64,000 nucleotides of DNA from G963665545 sp963665545 (GTDB taxonomy: Bacteria > Pseudomonadota > Gammaproteobacteria > Xanthomonadales > SZUA-36), in assembly GCA_963665545.2 (NCBI GenBank), contig CAXXKZ010000006.1:124001-188000 (forward strand), given 5' to 3'. The notes under the pieces were generated by a model, which saw nothing but the letters and a program-made list of their open reading frames with translations, did no database searches and was not told the DNA's origin. Positions 45,187 to 55,441 of this stretch are shown one piece after another; position 1 is the stretch's first letter; every line of letters starts with the position of its first letter. A program made the position numbers and the translations under genes.

Positions 45187-46932
45187 TTAGAATTGCACAA
45201 CCAGCCAGTCGGTATTGGCCATGCCGCGCAATGGCGCGAATTCGATGTCTTTAAACTTGAGACTGACGGCCGAATTCTCGCCCGTGCGCAGGCTTCTGGC
45301 TACGACTGCGTCTTTGCCGCTACGGTAAATGTCACCAATGGCTGCCAATTGAAATTCCGGCGACACTGCATTGTTCAACTCAATGACTTTGCCGACACGC
45401 GTGCGCTTCATCAACCAGATAGTCACTGTGCCAGTTACTTTGTCGTGCCAGATCACATCGGGTTTTGCATCGCCATTGAAATCACCAATGCCAATTTCCT
45501 GTCTGGCCGACGCCTGCGGCGCCTGATGTGATACCAGGGGCTTTGTGCCCCACTTTGCTGAACGTATCTGCAGTCTACGGCTACCGGGAGAGTAGCTGAC
45601 GATATCATCACAACCGTTTTTGTTGAAGTCCGCGGCGCCGATGACGTTTTCGGAATCAGTAAGATTTGTGCGCCACTGTGTAAGCGTCATCGGATCGACC
45701 GACGATATGAAATATTGAGATGTTTCCGCGTCAGACCACAACAATTGCGCGACGCCATCGCAATTGAAATCGCCCGTGGTGACCAATTCCAGCCCTCGAA
45801 CGATATCGCCATCAAAGAACTCGCGATCGTAGCCGAAGCCATTGTGAATTCTTGACTGCACGACCAGTCCACCGTCGAAATCACGCCAGAGCAGGTCATC
45901 GTCTCCGTCACCATCGAAGTCGGCGGCGCCGTGCAACCTGGCAAAAGGTTCGAATGGAATAGTCTGCGATGATGAGGAGCCTACCCGTTGCGAAAATGCA
46001 CGATGTTCATCTTTCAAGGCGTGTCGCCAGATTATCTCATCGTGCCCATCGCCTTCGAGGTCGGCCAGCCGGGGAATGCGCGGGCTTGCCGCGGCCGGCA
46101 CGAATTGACGTCGTTGCACCGCCCAGGTGCCACTGCCGGTAAATTGCTTCGAATCCAGGGCAATCATGCCCAGCGCCGCTCCGGCCTCCGCATCGACATA
46201 ACCGTCAACCTTCAATCCGCGCGGCAAGACAAACTCGAAGAAGCCATTGGAGTCGAGTTCAATGATTCCGCCAACGGTGGTACCGCCGGTGCTCGAAGAC
46301 AACTCTCGAAACAACCCGATGAGACCGGTGAATGGGTTCGCCGGTGGCGAATCTTCATCATCCGATGGCGGACCGGAATTGATCACGGTACTATCATGCA
46401 GCAGCACAAACCCAACCCCATCGTGGCCGATCAGCGCAATCAATCGGCCCACAGCTTCGCTCTGGGCGGGCTCGGTAAGGCGCACATCGAAGCGCCCGTC
46501 ATAGAATCCTTGAGGATTGGACGTGGTCACCAAGCCGCCTGACCCCACGCCGTTAGACCCGACGCCGTCAGACCTTATGCCCTCAAATTGACCGGGAAAA
46601 GCATCCGAGCCGTAACTTCCCTGGACGATGCCGCTACTGACGACGCCCCGAACCAGGCCGCCAACAGCCCGGCTGTATGTGTGGAAGCTGCCATCGGTGC
46701 CCAATTGAATACGCTCGATAATTGTGCCCACGCCCGTTTCCGCATCGGCAAAAGCCAGCAATGCGCCGTGATCCTGGATCACCATTCCAAAACTACCCTT
46801 GGTGCTACCGGTGAAATGACCAATGTAGATCCCGTCAAGCGTGGCAGCGTCGGTCTCGCTGCTCAACAAGCTGCTGGAGATAACAACAATAAGTGCCTGC
46901 ACGCATCGGGTGAATGTATTGAATCTACTCAT
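45187..46932 (-). CDS. Secreted FG-GAP/VCBS-repeat protein
   Basis: About 581 residues from ATG 46932 (MSRFNTFTRCVQALIVVISS), which starts a good signal peptide cleaved near SETDAA. An ATG at 46962 in frame was not chosen because it lengthens the signal region. The N-terminal half (about 25-280) contains beta-rich segments of unknown type (GIYIGHFTGSTKGSFGMVIQ). The C-terminal half has at least four calcium-type FG-GAP repeats, DFDGDGDDDLLW, DFNCDGVAQLLW, DFNKNGCDDIV and DFNGDAKPDVIW, making a partial beta-propeller. It is likely exported, possibly surface-bound. The role is unknown. Confidence 0.85.
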   Translation of the reverse strand: MSRFNTFTRCVQALIVVISSSLLSSETDAATLDGIYIGHFTGSTKGSFGMVIQDHGALLAFADAETGVGTIIERIQLGTDGSFHTYSRAVGGLVRGVVSSGIVQGSYGSDAFPGQFEGIRSDGVGSNGVGSGGLVTTSNPQGFYDGRFDVRLTEPAQSEAVGRLIALIGHDGVGFVLLHDSTVINSGPPSDDEDSPPANPFTGLIGLFRELSSSTGGTTVGGIIELDSNGFFEFVLPRGLKVDGYVDAEAGAALGMIALDSKQFTGSGTWAVQRRQFVPAAASPRIPRLADLEGDGHDEIIWRHALKDEHRAFSQRVGSSSSQTIPFEPFARLHGAADFDGDGDDDLLWRDFDGGLVVQSRIHNGFGYDREFFDGDIVRGLELVTTGDFNCDGVAQLLWSDAETSQYFISSVDPMTLTQWRTNLTDSENVIGAADFNKNGCDDIVSYSPGSRRLQIRSAKWGTKPLVSHQAPQASARQEIGIGDFNGDAKPDVIWHDKVTGTVTIWLMKRTRVGKVIELNNAVSPEFQLAAIGDIYRSGKDAVVARSLRTGENSAVSLKFKDIEFAPLRGMANTDWLVVQF

Positions 46933-47073
46933 CTTCGGTTCCTCATGTTGGATTTGCGCCACGGCGAATTCGCAGCGTTGTGCGCCAACCTAAAACCGAA
47001 CGGCAGGACTTACATGAAGGTTTGCAAAAGAGTTGGTGAAGAATTATGAAGAAGACTAAGACAGGGGGAATCA

Positions 47074-47299
47074 ATAATGTTCGACCACTCAATCAGACAG
47101 GCATCAAGGTCAGCGAACTATCTTTTGGCTCGTAGTTACCGTTTTACAACCAGTCAGGCGTCGAGGACGCTGTCGAGTTGGTGGCGCCAGCCGGGTTGAG
47201 CAGGTGCGTGAGAACATGATGGCGCTGGATATTGTGGATCGATTGACGCCCGAGGTGATGGGCGCGATCGAGCGGGTGTTCGCCAAATCAAGCGAATAG
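47074..47299 (+). pseudogene. Aldo/keto reductase remnant with an internal deletion
   Basis: The first about 100 bp match the 5' end of the reductase gene at 41425 (QTGIKVSELSFGS, with TAG in place of the Trp codon, then NQSGVEDAVELVA). At GGCGCC near 47187 the sequence jumps to the 3' end of that gene (GCCGGGTTGAGCAGGTGCG... to GAGCGGGTGTTCGCC) in another frame. About 740 bp of the family's coding sequence are missing. Differences scattered through both parts suggest a paralogue or an old duplicate rather than a fresh copy. Confidence 0.85.
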
Positions 47300-47382
47300 C
47301 TGTGCCTTAGCTCTTTGTTCTTGATGTAAGTCAGATCAAGCCCTTCGATGTCGTTGTTGGCACAGGGCTCCAAGGAAATCCC

Positions 47383-48276
47383 TCAGGTGTGGTCAGGAAT
47401 TTGCGTTTGCCACAGCGATTCGAACAGCTCGTCTTGAAACGGCGTTTTGTCACTGGTTCCTGGAGTTGAAGAAAACTCGTTGAAAACACAGCGGTCGTCG
47501 GCCCCAAAGAAATCGACCCTCATATAGGTCCCGATGGCGCTTCCCAGTTGCCTTGACCAATTGAGCAGCGATTCGAGGAACGGTGGCGGTTCCTGGATCG
47601 GAAGTTGGGATACCCGGGCATTGCACATTCGTTGCTCGAATGGGGTCCAGTCCTGATCGTAATGGCGAACGGACCTCCCACCTTCGCCGTTACTTCGATC
47701 GATGATCTGGATCGCACCAACGACCCCCGCAAACATATGGCACTTGTACTCCAACGGAAGGCGCGGCTTGCCCAATTTCGGCACTATTGCCTCCTCGCAC
47801 AGCAGCGGCACCACGTTGATTCGCCCGTGCTCTTTAACGATTTGACGCAAAAGGCTCTTGCCGTGGGGCGATCCTTTTCCCATGAGCTTTTGGCCGTCAA
47901 CGATGACGTGGACCCCACGCTTTGCCGCTCCCCAGTTTGGTCGGATGACGAATCGCTCAGGCAACCGTTCTATTGGGAGATGGTGCGCGCGGCGCCCGAT
48001 CCAGTAGAGCTCGGGCACCGGAATATCGAAGCGCTGCACATACTCTCGTGAATTCCACTTGCTGATCAACGTGCGTTGCCAATGCTCGCAGCAGCGCCAG
48101 CGTTCCTCAGGATCATTCCGATGCCGGAGGAGGACATGTTCTCTGAGTCGATGAATCCGCCATGGGTAGTAGCGCCAGTCGGTAGGCCGGTGGGGCATGC
48201 CCCACCACTTCAGACGCCTTAGCAGTATCCTGTTGAAGTAGCCGCTGCCAGATTCCGCAGAGGTCATATCCGTCAT
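47383..48276 (-). CDS. ATP-grasp protein, TupA-like
   Basis: About 297 residues from ATG 48276 (MTDMTSAESGSGYFNRILLR), which has an AGGGAC ribosome site 7 bases before it. A longer frame to 48366 looks unnatural. Family landmarks are WNSREYVQRFDIPVPELYWI, FVIRPNWGAAKRGVHVIVDG (nucleotide-binding loop with Lys), PLEYKCHMFAGVVGAIQIID and YMRVDFFGADDRCVFNEFSS (metal ligands Asp and Asn/Glu). TupA-type enzymes ligate amino acids to acidic polysaccharides or act in capsule synthesis. This suggests peptide-bond-like decoration of a surface glycan. The substrate is unproven. Confidence 0.8.
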   Translation of the reverse strand: MTDMTSAESGSGYFNRILLRRLKWWGMPHRPTDWRYYPWRIHRLREHVLLRHRNDPEERWRCCEHWQRTLISKWNSREYVQRFDIPVPELYWIGRRAHHLPIERLPERFVIRPNWGAAKRGVHVIVDGQKLMGKGSPHGKSLLRQIVKEHGRINVVPLLCEEAIVPKLGKPRLPLEYKCHMFAGVVGAIQIIDRSNGEGGRSVRHYDQDWTPFEQRMCNARVSQLPIQEPPPFLESLLNWSRQLGSAIGTYMRVDFFGADDRCVFNEFSSTPGTSDKTPFQDELFESLWQTQIPDHT

Positions 48277-48350
48277 TAAACAAGTCCCTTGCGTGGTAAA
48301 TGTGGTTGGCACTTGAAATTCGGCAGTAGTTTTACCCTGAACCGGTGATA

Positions 48351-48527
48351 CTACATGCTTGACCACGTCGGGCCTACATTTCCCTGGGTCTTCAATTCGA
48401 CGGAGAAAGTGGCGCCTTCTCTAGCGATGGACAAGCCGTGGGTGGCAGTCATCACTTGTTTTTGCAGATTCCAGTCCCTGTTAACAGTGACAGTTGCCAG
48501 GTAAGGCCCGTTGGGCAAATATATGAC
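48351..48527 (-). pseudogene. Possible decayed end of an extracytoplasmic protein
   Basis: A 58-codon frame reads LPNGPYLATVTVNRDWNLQK and ends VELKTQGNVGPTWSSM with TAG. The upstream stop is at once before it, and no start codon or ribosome site is present. The wording looks like a real protein end, with beta-strand periodicity, rather than random sequence. It overlaps the untranslated leader of the ATP-grasp gene. The parent family is not recognised. Confidence 0.3.
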
Positions 48528-48799
48528 TTAGAACGCTCGGTCCAGGCAAGCACGAAAGGGGTATCGATGGGTTTGCCACAGTAAAGTGTGTGGCACGTGA
48601 TGCGAAGGATTCAAGGTGAATCCGGACTGACAAGTGATGGTTAGAATGTTGTAAAATAACACTTTTACACCAAGCATGCTAAGATAAATCTTCTCATGCT
48701 GAAGAATTTAAGGGATGCAAAACTATCCCCAACGTCAGGGAGGACTTTCCGAAAAGACACTGGATGTCATTTGTACCTTTTTAGCGAGGGGCTAAACGA
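48528..48799. other. Promoter-containing gap before the response regulator
   Basis: 272 bp without a gene. The last 150 bp are AT-rich (for example TTGTAAAATAACACTTTTACA near 48651-48671) and should hold the promoter of the response regulator at 48800. No precise -35/-10 pair with good spacing was identified. Confidence 0.35.
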
Positions 48800-49435
48800 A
48801 TGAATCGACCACGTGTCTTTCTTGCCGACGATCATAGTCTCCTGTTGGAGGCGTTCCGCAACCTCCTGGAACCCAAATACAACATCGTGGGCACGGCCAC
48901 TGATGGCCGTGAGATGTTGTCCAAAGTGTCGAAACTGCACCCGGAAGTGGTGGTGCTTGACATATCAATGCCCAACCTGAATGGATTCGTTGCGGCAGAA
49001 AAACTCAAGGCAATGCTACCTGACGTCAAGATCGTGTTTCTCACTGTGAATGAAGATGCCGATATGGTCACCGAAGCATTCAATATCGGCGCCAACGGCT
49101 ATCTCCTGAAGAACTCGGCAGCATCTGAATTGTTCGAGGCCATTGACACGGTTTTGAATTCGGGCACGTATGTAACGCCTCAGATTACCGAAGGAATGAT
49201 CAATACCTTTATCAAGAGTCCAAACAGCCGGCAAGGTCATCGAATACTGACCGTGCGTCAGCGCGAGGTGTTGCAGCTGCTGGCCGAAGGTAAAACCATG
49301 AAGGAGGTCGCATCCGAACTTTTCATTACGCCGCGAACGGTCGCCTTTCATAAATACCGAATCATGGAAGATCTCGACCTGCAAAGTAATTCGGAATTGA
49401 TGCATTACGCCTTCAAACACGGTGTCGCATCCTGA
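48800..49435 (+). CDS. NarL/FixJ-type response regulator
   Basis: 211 residues. The receiver domain (about 1-120) has FLADDHSLLLEAF with the acidic pair, the phospho-acceptor Asp in VVVLDISMPNLNG (about residue 54), a Thr in VFLTVNED and a Lys in YLLKNSAAS. The LuxR-type helix-turn-helix (about 148-205) reads LTVRQREVLQLLAEGKTMKE then ITPRTVAFHKYRIME. It is followed by a porin, a cupredoxin protein and a sensor kinase in the same direction, so the kinase at 53174-56400 is a plausible partner. This gene is the only intact member of that set. Confidence 0.92.
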   Translation: MNRPRVFLADDHSLLLEAFRNLLEPKYNIVGTATDGREMLSKVSKLHPEVVVLDISMPNLNGFVAAEKLKAMLPDVKIVFLTVNEDADMVTEAFNIGANGYLLKNSAASELFEAIDTVLNSGTYVTPQITEGMINTFIKSPNSRQGHRILTVRQREVLQLLAEGKTMKEVASELFITPRTVAFHKYRIMEDLDLQSNSELMHYAFKHGVAS

Positions 49436-49591
49436 TTTACGCCAAGTATTCGCGGCATAGTGCCGCCGAACATTTATGCCGATAGCACGTCCATTTACAC
49501 CCTCTATTTCACCAGCACCATTGCCTCGTGTTGATTCAAATCTGAACAGGCTTGGCTAATCAGATAGAATAGTTGACCAAGGGGTAAGGTA

Positions 49592-51055
49592 ATGAAAGCA
49601 AAGGTTTGTGTTTTGCCATTGCTGGTTATGTGGTCGGCAACAGGATTGGCCGCATCGCCAGACGATGAAGATAATGACTTGATGTTGAAGCTAGTCGAGC
49701 AGGTGGCTGCCCTGCAAGTTGAACTTCAGGGCATGCGAAATGACCTCGAAAACCAGCGTCAACAAAGGGAGCACCTCGAAGCAATAGTTGCCCAAATGCA
49801 GGCGAGGTAGAACGCCCCGGCCATCGAGGCTGCTGCCTCGACACCAGACTCGAACCCCCACCCGGCACCCACCTCGACCCTGCCTCAAACCGAGCCTGTT
49901 TTGTTGGTTGATCTTAAAAGTCATGAGCAGGCATCAATTGCTGGTGACGACAGCAGCCACGTGTTGGCCAGGCCCTGGTGGAAGAATATCGAAATTTACG
50001 GATTTGGGGCGGCAGGTTATTACAACACCGGTTCGGCTGGCACTCGCGACGTTGGGTCATTTGAGATCAGGGAGGCGACAATATTTGTGGAGGCTGAAGT
50101 TTGGGAAAACGCCTCCTTTATGCTCGAATTGCAGACCAACCGCCTGGGCAAGGACAATGACTTGTTTACGCGAACCGGTGAGGTATACCTTCACTTTCGT
50201 GATATTGGAATAGCTGATTCAGCATTCGGATTGAAGATTGGCCGTGTTGATATTCCTTTTGGGGAAGAGTACTTACGCCAAGACGCAGTAGATAACCCGT
50301 TGATCACGCATTCAGCCGCCTATCCGTATGGCTTCGATGAGGGCGTACTGGTATATAGCTCGTTTCTGGGCGCAAATTGGATTGCTGCAATTACCGACGG
50401 CAGTGATACACGAAGTCTGGATGACCATTCAGACAAGGCCCTGAATTTCAAAGTGTCTGGCAATGTATTGGAGTCGCTGTATCTCAGCGCCAGCTTCATG
50501 AGCAATGGCACAGCGCTAAAAAGTGCCATGGAATTTGGCGGCAGTCATTTTGAGCCGGTCGGCAACGATTACACCGGAAGAGGGGTCAGTAGCGCCGCCG
50601 GTGTCAACTCCAGGCTGGTTGAGTTTGATGCCATTCAACAATTTTCTGAGGGTGATTTTTCCGGCGAATTGTGGCTCTCCCTGGGGGCGGCAAGTCAAAA
50701 TGACGACGATGACAGATTCGACCGGGATTTGCGTTGGTTTGCCATTCAACCTTTTCTGCAATTGAATCCCAACTGGTATATGGTCATTCGCTACAGTGAA
50801 ATTGGCACTTACGACAATGCACAGGGGTATCACTTTGATGGTAAAACCTTTGCCGGAGGCAACAACGCTTTTGGCTTCGCGGTCAGACGATTCGGCCGGC
50901 TCGGGTTCAGTCTGGGCTGGACGCCAAACCCACATGTAACTGCCAAAGTTGAAATCGGCCGAGACTGGTTCAAGCTGATCGATGACGCAGCGCTATTGGC
51001 CAACAATGATGGCCGTAGTTTTTTTGGTCTCGAAGTCGTCGTTAGTTTCAATTGA
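49592..51055 (+). pseudogene. Outer-membrane porin-like beta-barrel, interrupted by an amber codon
   Basis: The frame starts at ATG 49592 with a signal peptide (KVCVLPLLVMWSATGLAA) and a coiled-coil segment (LVEQVAALQVELQGMRNDLE). It stops at TAG 49808-49810 and continues in frame as NAPAIEAAAST, a Pro-rich linker. The barrel begins WWKNIEIYGFGAAGYYNTG and ends in the porin-like SFFGLEVVVSFN with a terminal aromatic. The whole reads as one about 487-residue protein in which one codon, likely CAG, became TAG. Such coiled-coil porins appear beside cupredoxin/MauL-like proteins and GGDEF or kinase genes. The substrate is unknown. Confidence 0.83.
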
Positions 51056-51540
51056 GCAAGGCGGCCCATTCATGACACGCATGGCCCGCCAGCTATTTTG
51101 CGCTCCCGGAGTTGGAGCCATCCTGCTGATGGCGTTGGTAGTGGCGCAGCCGGCACCCGCTTTCGCTGGCGGCTCCAATACCATAAAGGGTGTTGTGACG
51201 ATTACCGACCTTGATGGCAACCCGCATTCTGATCATTCGGATGCTGTGGTGTTTATCGACGGGCTGCCGTCACAATCAAAATCACAGCAATCAAATGAAA
51301 TTGCACCCTTGATTTCCCACAAAGGCAGACAGTTTTCACCTCGAGTATTGCCCATTGTTAAGGGTGGAAAAGTCGATTTCTATAACGACGACGATATTTT
51401 TCACAATGTCTTTTCCTTATCCAGAGTTAAGCCATTTGATTTGGGCATTTATCCGACAGGAACATCAAAAATTGTCGAGTTTGAGCACACCGGGCTGGTG
51501 AAGTTGTATTGCAATATACATCCAGACATGGTCAGTAATA

Positions 51541-52927
51541 GAGTTATGATCGAATCTGGTGTTTGAGCAGTTGAAAAAAAGCGGCGTATCTGGTTGATTT
51601 GTTGTTACCAAACTTCAAAGCAACCAAAGGAGATACGCCACTATGAACAAGAATAATGTTATTGAACTGGAACGTCGAGCAATCAGTGCCGATCCGTTGA
51701 CCGAATTGCTCAAAGAAGGCGCCCGGAAGCTGCTCGCCGAAGCGGTGGAAAGTGAAGTCCAGGAGCTGCTGGCCAAGTATCAGGATTGGCGTACCGAATC
51801 AGGTCATGCCGGTGTGGTGCGCAACGGTTACCTGCCAGAACGTGAGTTGCAGACCGGCCTGGGACCGATCCGGGTGAGAATTCCCAAGGTGCGCTCGAAG
51901 ACCGGTGAAGCAGTGAGTTTTCAGTCGGTGCTGGTGCCGCCATATGTGCGCAAGACAGCGACTTTCGAGGCAGCCATTCCGTGGTTGTACCTCAAAGGGG
52001 TATCCAGCGGTGAGATGGCTGAGGCGTTGCGGGTACTGGTGGGCCCGCAGGCACAGGGTCTGTCGGCCAGCACGGTATCCCGCCTGAAACAGGTATGGGC
52101 GGAGGAATATCGAGCGTGGAGCCAGCGTCGCCTGGGACAGGACCGGTGGGTGTATGTCTGGGCTGATGGTGTCTACAGTGGGCTGCGGGCGGAGGATGCC
52201 AAGCTCTGCGCGCTGGTGATCATTGGTGTCAATGAACGCGGCGAAAAACATTTTCTGGCGATTGAGGACGGGGTGCGGGAATCGACTCAGAGTTGGCGTG
52301 AGGTGTTGCTGAATCTGAAGTCGCGCGGCATGAGCGCCCCACAACTGGCGATTGGTGATGGTGCGATGGGTTTTTGGGCGGCGCTGGATGAAATCTTTCC
52401 GGCCAGCCGCCAGCAACGCTGCTGGATGCACAAGACCATGAATGTACTGAATTGTTTGCCGAAATCCGCACAACCCAAAGCCAAGCAGGCCCTGCACGCC
52501 ATCTGGCAGGCGGAAACCAAGGATGATGCAAACAAGGCGTTTGATTTGTTTTATTGAGATCTTTGAGGCGAAATACCCGAAAGCGACGAGCTGTTTGCTC
52601 AAGGATCGGGATGAACTGTTGGCATTTTATGATTTTCCGGCCCAACACTGGCAGAGCATCCGGACCAGCAACCCGATTGAATCCACCTTTGCCACCATCC
52701 GCCACCGGACCAAAAGATCCAAAGGTTGTCTGACGCGCAATGGCATGTTGCATATGATGTTCAAATTGAGCCAGTGTGCGGAAAAGAAATGGCGCCGGCT
52801 ACGCGGCTTTGATTACCTGGCCAAGGTGATTACGGGGGTGAAATTCAAAGATGGGATCGAGGTAAAAGAGATTGATCAGGTCGCCGCTTGAATCAAATGG
52901 CTAAACACCAGATTTGAACAATAGCTC
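51541..52927 (+). mobile_element. IS256-family insertion sequence, copy G
   Basis: A 1387-bp element flanked by a 9-bp duplication, TCAGTAATA, at 51532-51540 and 52928-52936. It has an extra T near 52550 inside the transposase gene and an extra A in the right terminal repeat (GATTTGAACAATAGCTC). It shares the CGG sub-lineage marker with copies A, C, E and H. Confidence 0.95.
51643..52891 (+). pseudogene. IS256-family transposase of copy G, one frameshift
   Basis: The frame is intact to about residue 303, where an extra T in the TTTATT run changes DLFIEIF to DLFY and a stop. The remaining C-terminal part with the catalytic Glu continues in another frame (52523-52891). It is a single-base lesion in a T run, so either a real mutation or a sequencing error. 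Confidence 0.88.
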
Positions 52928-54056
52928 TCAGTAATATTCTTGTCCTCAATAACGCACACTTTGTGGTGACAAATGACGATGGCTCTTACGAATTGACCGA
53001 CCTTCCGGATGGTGATGTGGTTTTGAGAGTTTGGCATGAATTTGGGGAAGCAGCTCCTGTATCGGTCTCACTGTCCGGTGGAACGACAATTGAGCAAGAC
53101 CATACCGTAATGCAGACAAGGATGACGGTACGGCACAAGAATAATATGGTAAGGAATACCGGAGAAAATACTGATGATTTGTCTGACCATCAGGCGACGC
53201 ATTTTTCTCGGCCTCTTCGCCGTAATCATACTGTTTGTCGTGGCGATGAACATTGCCATGCAGTTCTTTCTTAAGGACATTGCGAACAAAGATATATTGC
53301 TGGGCCTGGACCGCTCGGTGAAGGCCTACCAGCAATTTGACGAGCAGCGCGGCGAACTGCTGACGATGCAGGCCAGGTCGATTGCCCAGACGGCATATTT
53401 GAAGGCCACGCTCACCATCCCGGATGTCGATGCTGATACGGTCCATTTCACAGCCTTGAATCTCAATGAGCTTGTGCGCCATCCGTTACTGCTGATTGTC
53501 AATGAGGAAGGCGAACTAATGGCAGACGCCAATCGAAAGGACAATCGCTCCCTGAATCTGCGTGCTCAGCCGGGAATGGAGCGCGCAGTGCATGGCGAGC
53601 CGTATTACGGCATATGGCGATATGGAGAAAGGTTTTTTCGAACCGCAATATTCCCGGTTGACGTGGCCGGCCAGATCGTCGGGCTGGTTGTTACAGGGCA
53701 ACGCCTTGATGATGTGAACGAGATTGGGAAATTGGGAGAAGTCACCGGTTCGGATGCTGTTCTGATGTTTGGGGATCAGTCCATTCCAGCGGGGCCGGTC
53801 ATAACATGCGGAAGTTCGGGTCCGTCAGTATTTGCGGCATCATCGAATTCAGGCGATAAAGGCATTATTGTGGGGCAGTCTTCGGGCGTTAATTTGTTGC
53901 TGGAGACAATTGGGGATCGATCCACGTTTTGCGCCAGCCTGCCACTGGGGGAAATAGAGGGGAGGCTCGTGCTGCACCGGCCGGCCTACGAAAAACCGGG
54001 ACTGGGGGATCCCATTCAGCTCATTATGCTTGTCAGCAGCGGCATCGCTTTGCTAA

Positions 54057-55441
54057 GAGTTATGATCGAATCTGGTGTTTGAGCAGTTGAAAAAAAGCGG
54101 CGTATCTGGTTGATTTGTTGTTACCAAACTTCAAAGCAACCAAAGGAGATACGCCACTATGAACAAGAATAATGTTATTGAACTGGAACGTCGAGCAATC
54201 AGTGCCGATCCGTTGACCGAATTGCTCAAAGAAGGCGCCCGGAAGCTGCTCGCCGAAGCGGTGGAAAGTGAAGTCCAGGAGCTGCTGGCCAAGTATCAGG
54301 ATTGGCGTACCGAATCAGGTCATGCCGGTGTGGTGCGCAACGGTTACCTGCCAGAACGTGAGTTGCAGACCGGCCTGGGACCGATCCGGGTGAGAATTCC
54401 CAAGGTGCGCTCGAAGACCGGTGAAGCAGTGAGTTTTCAGTCGGTGCTGGTGCCGCCATATGTGCGCAAGACAGCGACTTTCGAGGCAGCCATTCCGTGG
54501 TTGTACCTCAAAGGGGTATCCAGCGGTGAGATGGCTGAGGCGTTGCGGGTACTGGTGGGCCCGCAGGCACAGGGTCTGTCGGCCAGCACGGTATTCCGCC
54601 TGAAACAGGTATGGGCGGAGGAATATCGAGCGTGGAGCCAGCGTCGCCTGGGACAGGACCGGTGGGTGTATGTCTGGGCTGATGGTGTCTACAGTGGGCT
54701 GCGGGCGGAGGATGCCAAGCTCTGCGCGCTGGTGATCATTGGTGTCAATGAACGCGGCGAAAAACATTTTCTGGCGATTGAGGACGGGGTGCGGGAATCG
54801 ACTCAGAGTTGGCGTGAGGTGTTGCTGAATCTGAAGTCGCGCGGCATGAGCGCCCCACAACTGGCGATTGGTGATGGTGCGATGGGTTTTTGGGCGGCGC
54901 TGGATGAAATCTTTCCGGCCAGCCGCCAGCAACGCTGCTGGATGCACAAGACCATGAATGTACTGAATTGTTTGCCGAAATCCGCACAACCCAAAGCCAA
55001 GCAGGCCCTGCACGCCATCTGGCAGGCGGAAACCAAGGATGATGCAAACAAGGCGTTTGATTTGTTTATTGAGATCTTTGAGGCGAAATACCCGAAAGCG
55101 ACGAGCTGTTTGCTCAAGGATCGGGATGAACTGTTGGCATTTTATGATTTTCCGGCCCAACACTGGCAGAGCATCCGGACCAGCAACCCGATTGAATCCA
55201 CCTTTGCCACCATCCGCCACCGAACCAAAAGATCCAAAGGTTGTCTGACGCGCAATGGCATGTTGCATATGATGTTCAAATTGAGCCAGTGTGCGGAAAA
55301 GAAATGGCGCCGGCTACGCGGCTTTGATTACCTGGCCAAGGTGATTACGGGGGTGAAATTCAAAGATGGGATCGAGGTAAAAGAGATTGATCAGGTCGCC
55401 GCTTGAATCAAATGGCTAAACACCAGATTTGACAAAAGCTC
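54057..55441 (+). mobile_element. IS256-family insertion sequence, copy H (intact)
   Basis: A 1385-bp element with a 9-bp duplication, CTTTGCTAA, at 54048-54056 and 55442-55450. The right terminal repeat has one substitution (GACAAAAGCTC instead of GACAATAGCTC). It carries the CGG marker. The insertion lies in the second transmembrane helix of the kinase. Confidence 0.95.
54159..55406 (+). CDS. IS256-family transposase, copy H (one substitution)
   Basis: A complete 415-residue transposase that differs from copies A, B and F only by Ser146Phe (ASTVFRLKQ), in the segment before the first catalytic Asp, and by a silent CGG-to-CGA change near the PIESTF motif. Asp175, Asp239 and Glu346 are intact. 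Ser146 lies in a helix-turn-helix-like segment, so the substitution could reduce activity. Confidence 0.95.
   Translation: MNKNNVIELERRAISADPLTELLKEGARKLLAEAVESEVQELLAKYQDWRTESGHAGVVRNGYLPERELQTGLGPIRVRIPKVRSKTGEAVSFQSVLVPPYVRKTATFEAAIPWLYLKGVSSGEMAEALRVLVGPQAQGLSASTVFRLKQVWAEEYRAWSQRRLGQDRWVYVWADGVYSGLRAEDAKLCALVIIGVNERGEKHFLAIEDGVRESTQSWREVLLNLKSRGMSAPQLAIGDGAMGFWAALDEIFPASRQQRCWMHKTMNVLNCLPKSAQPKAKQALHAIWQAETKDDANKAFDLFIEIFEAKYPKATSCLLKDRDELLAFYDFPAQHWQSIRTSNPIESTFATIRHRTKRSKGCLTRNGMLHMMFKLSQCAEKKWRRLRGFDYLAKVITGVKFKDGIEVKEIDQVAA

Larger units (their letters stand above)
51072..53274 (+). pseudogene. Cupredoxin-domain protein (methylamine-utilisation MauL-like), split by IS256-like copy G
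   Basis: The 5' part (51072-51540) and 3' part (52937-53274) rejoin exactly when the IS and one copy of the 9-bp duplication TCAGTAATA are removed, giving 268 residues. It has a signal peptide (LLMALVVAQPAPAFA), and a plastocyanin-like fold with a His in DDIFHNVFSLS and CNIHPDM as the copper Cys-His-Met set. A carboxypeptidase-regulatory-like beta domain follows (DDGSYELTDLPDGDVVLRVW). It was probably periplasmic and copper-binding. The IS sits right after the copper loop. The last 100 bp overlap the start of the next gene and may not all be native coding sequence. Confidence 0.85.

Noticed and set aside
47110..47373. 87-codon minus-strand frame over the reductase remnant
   Set aside because: Most of it is the complement of the remnant, so it is a shadow frame.
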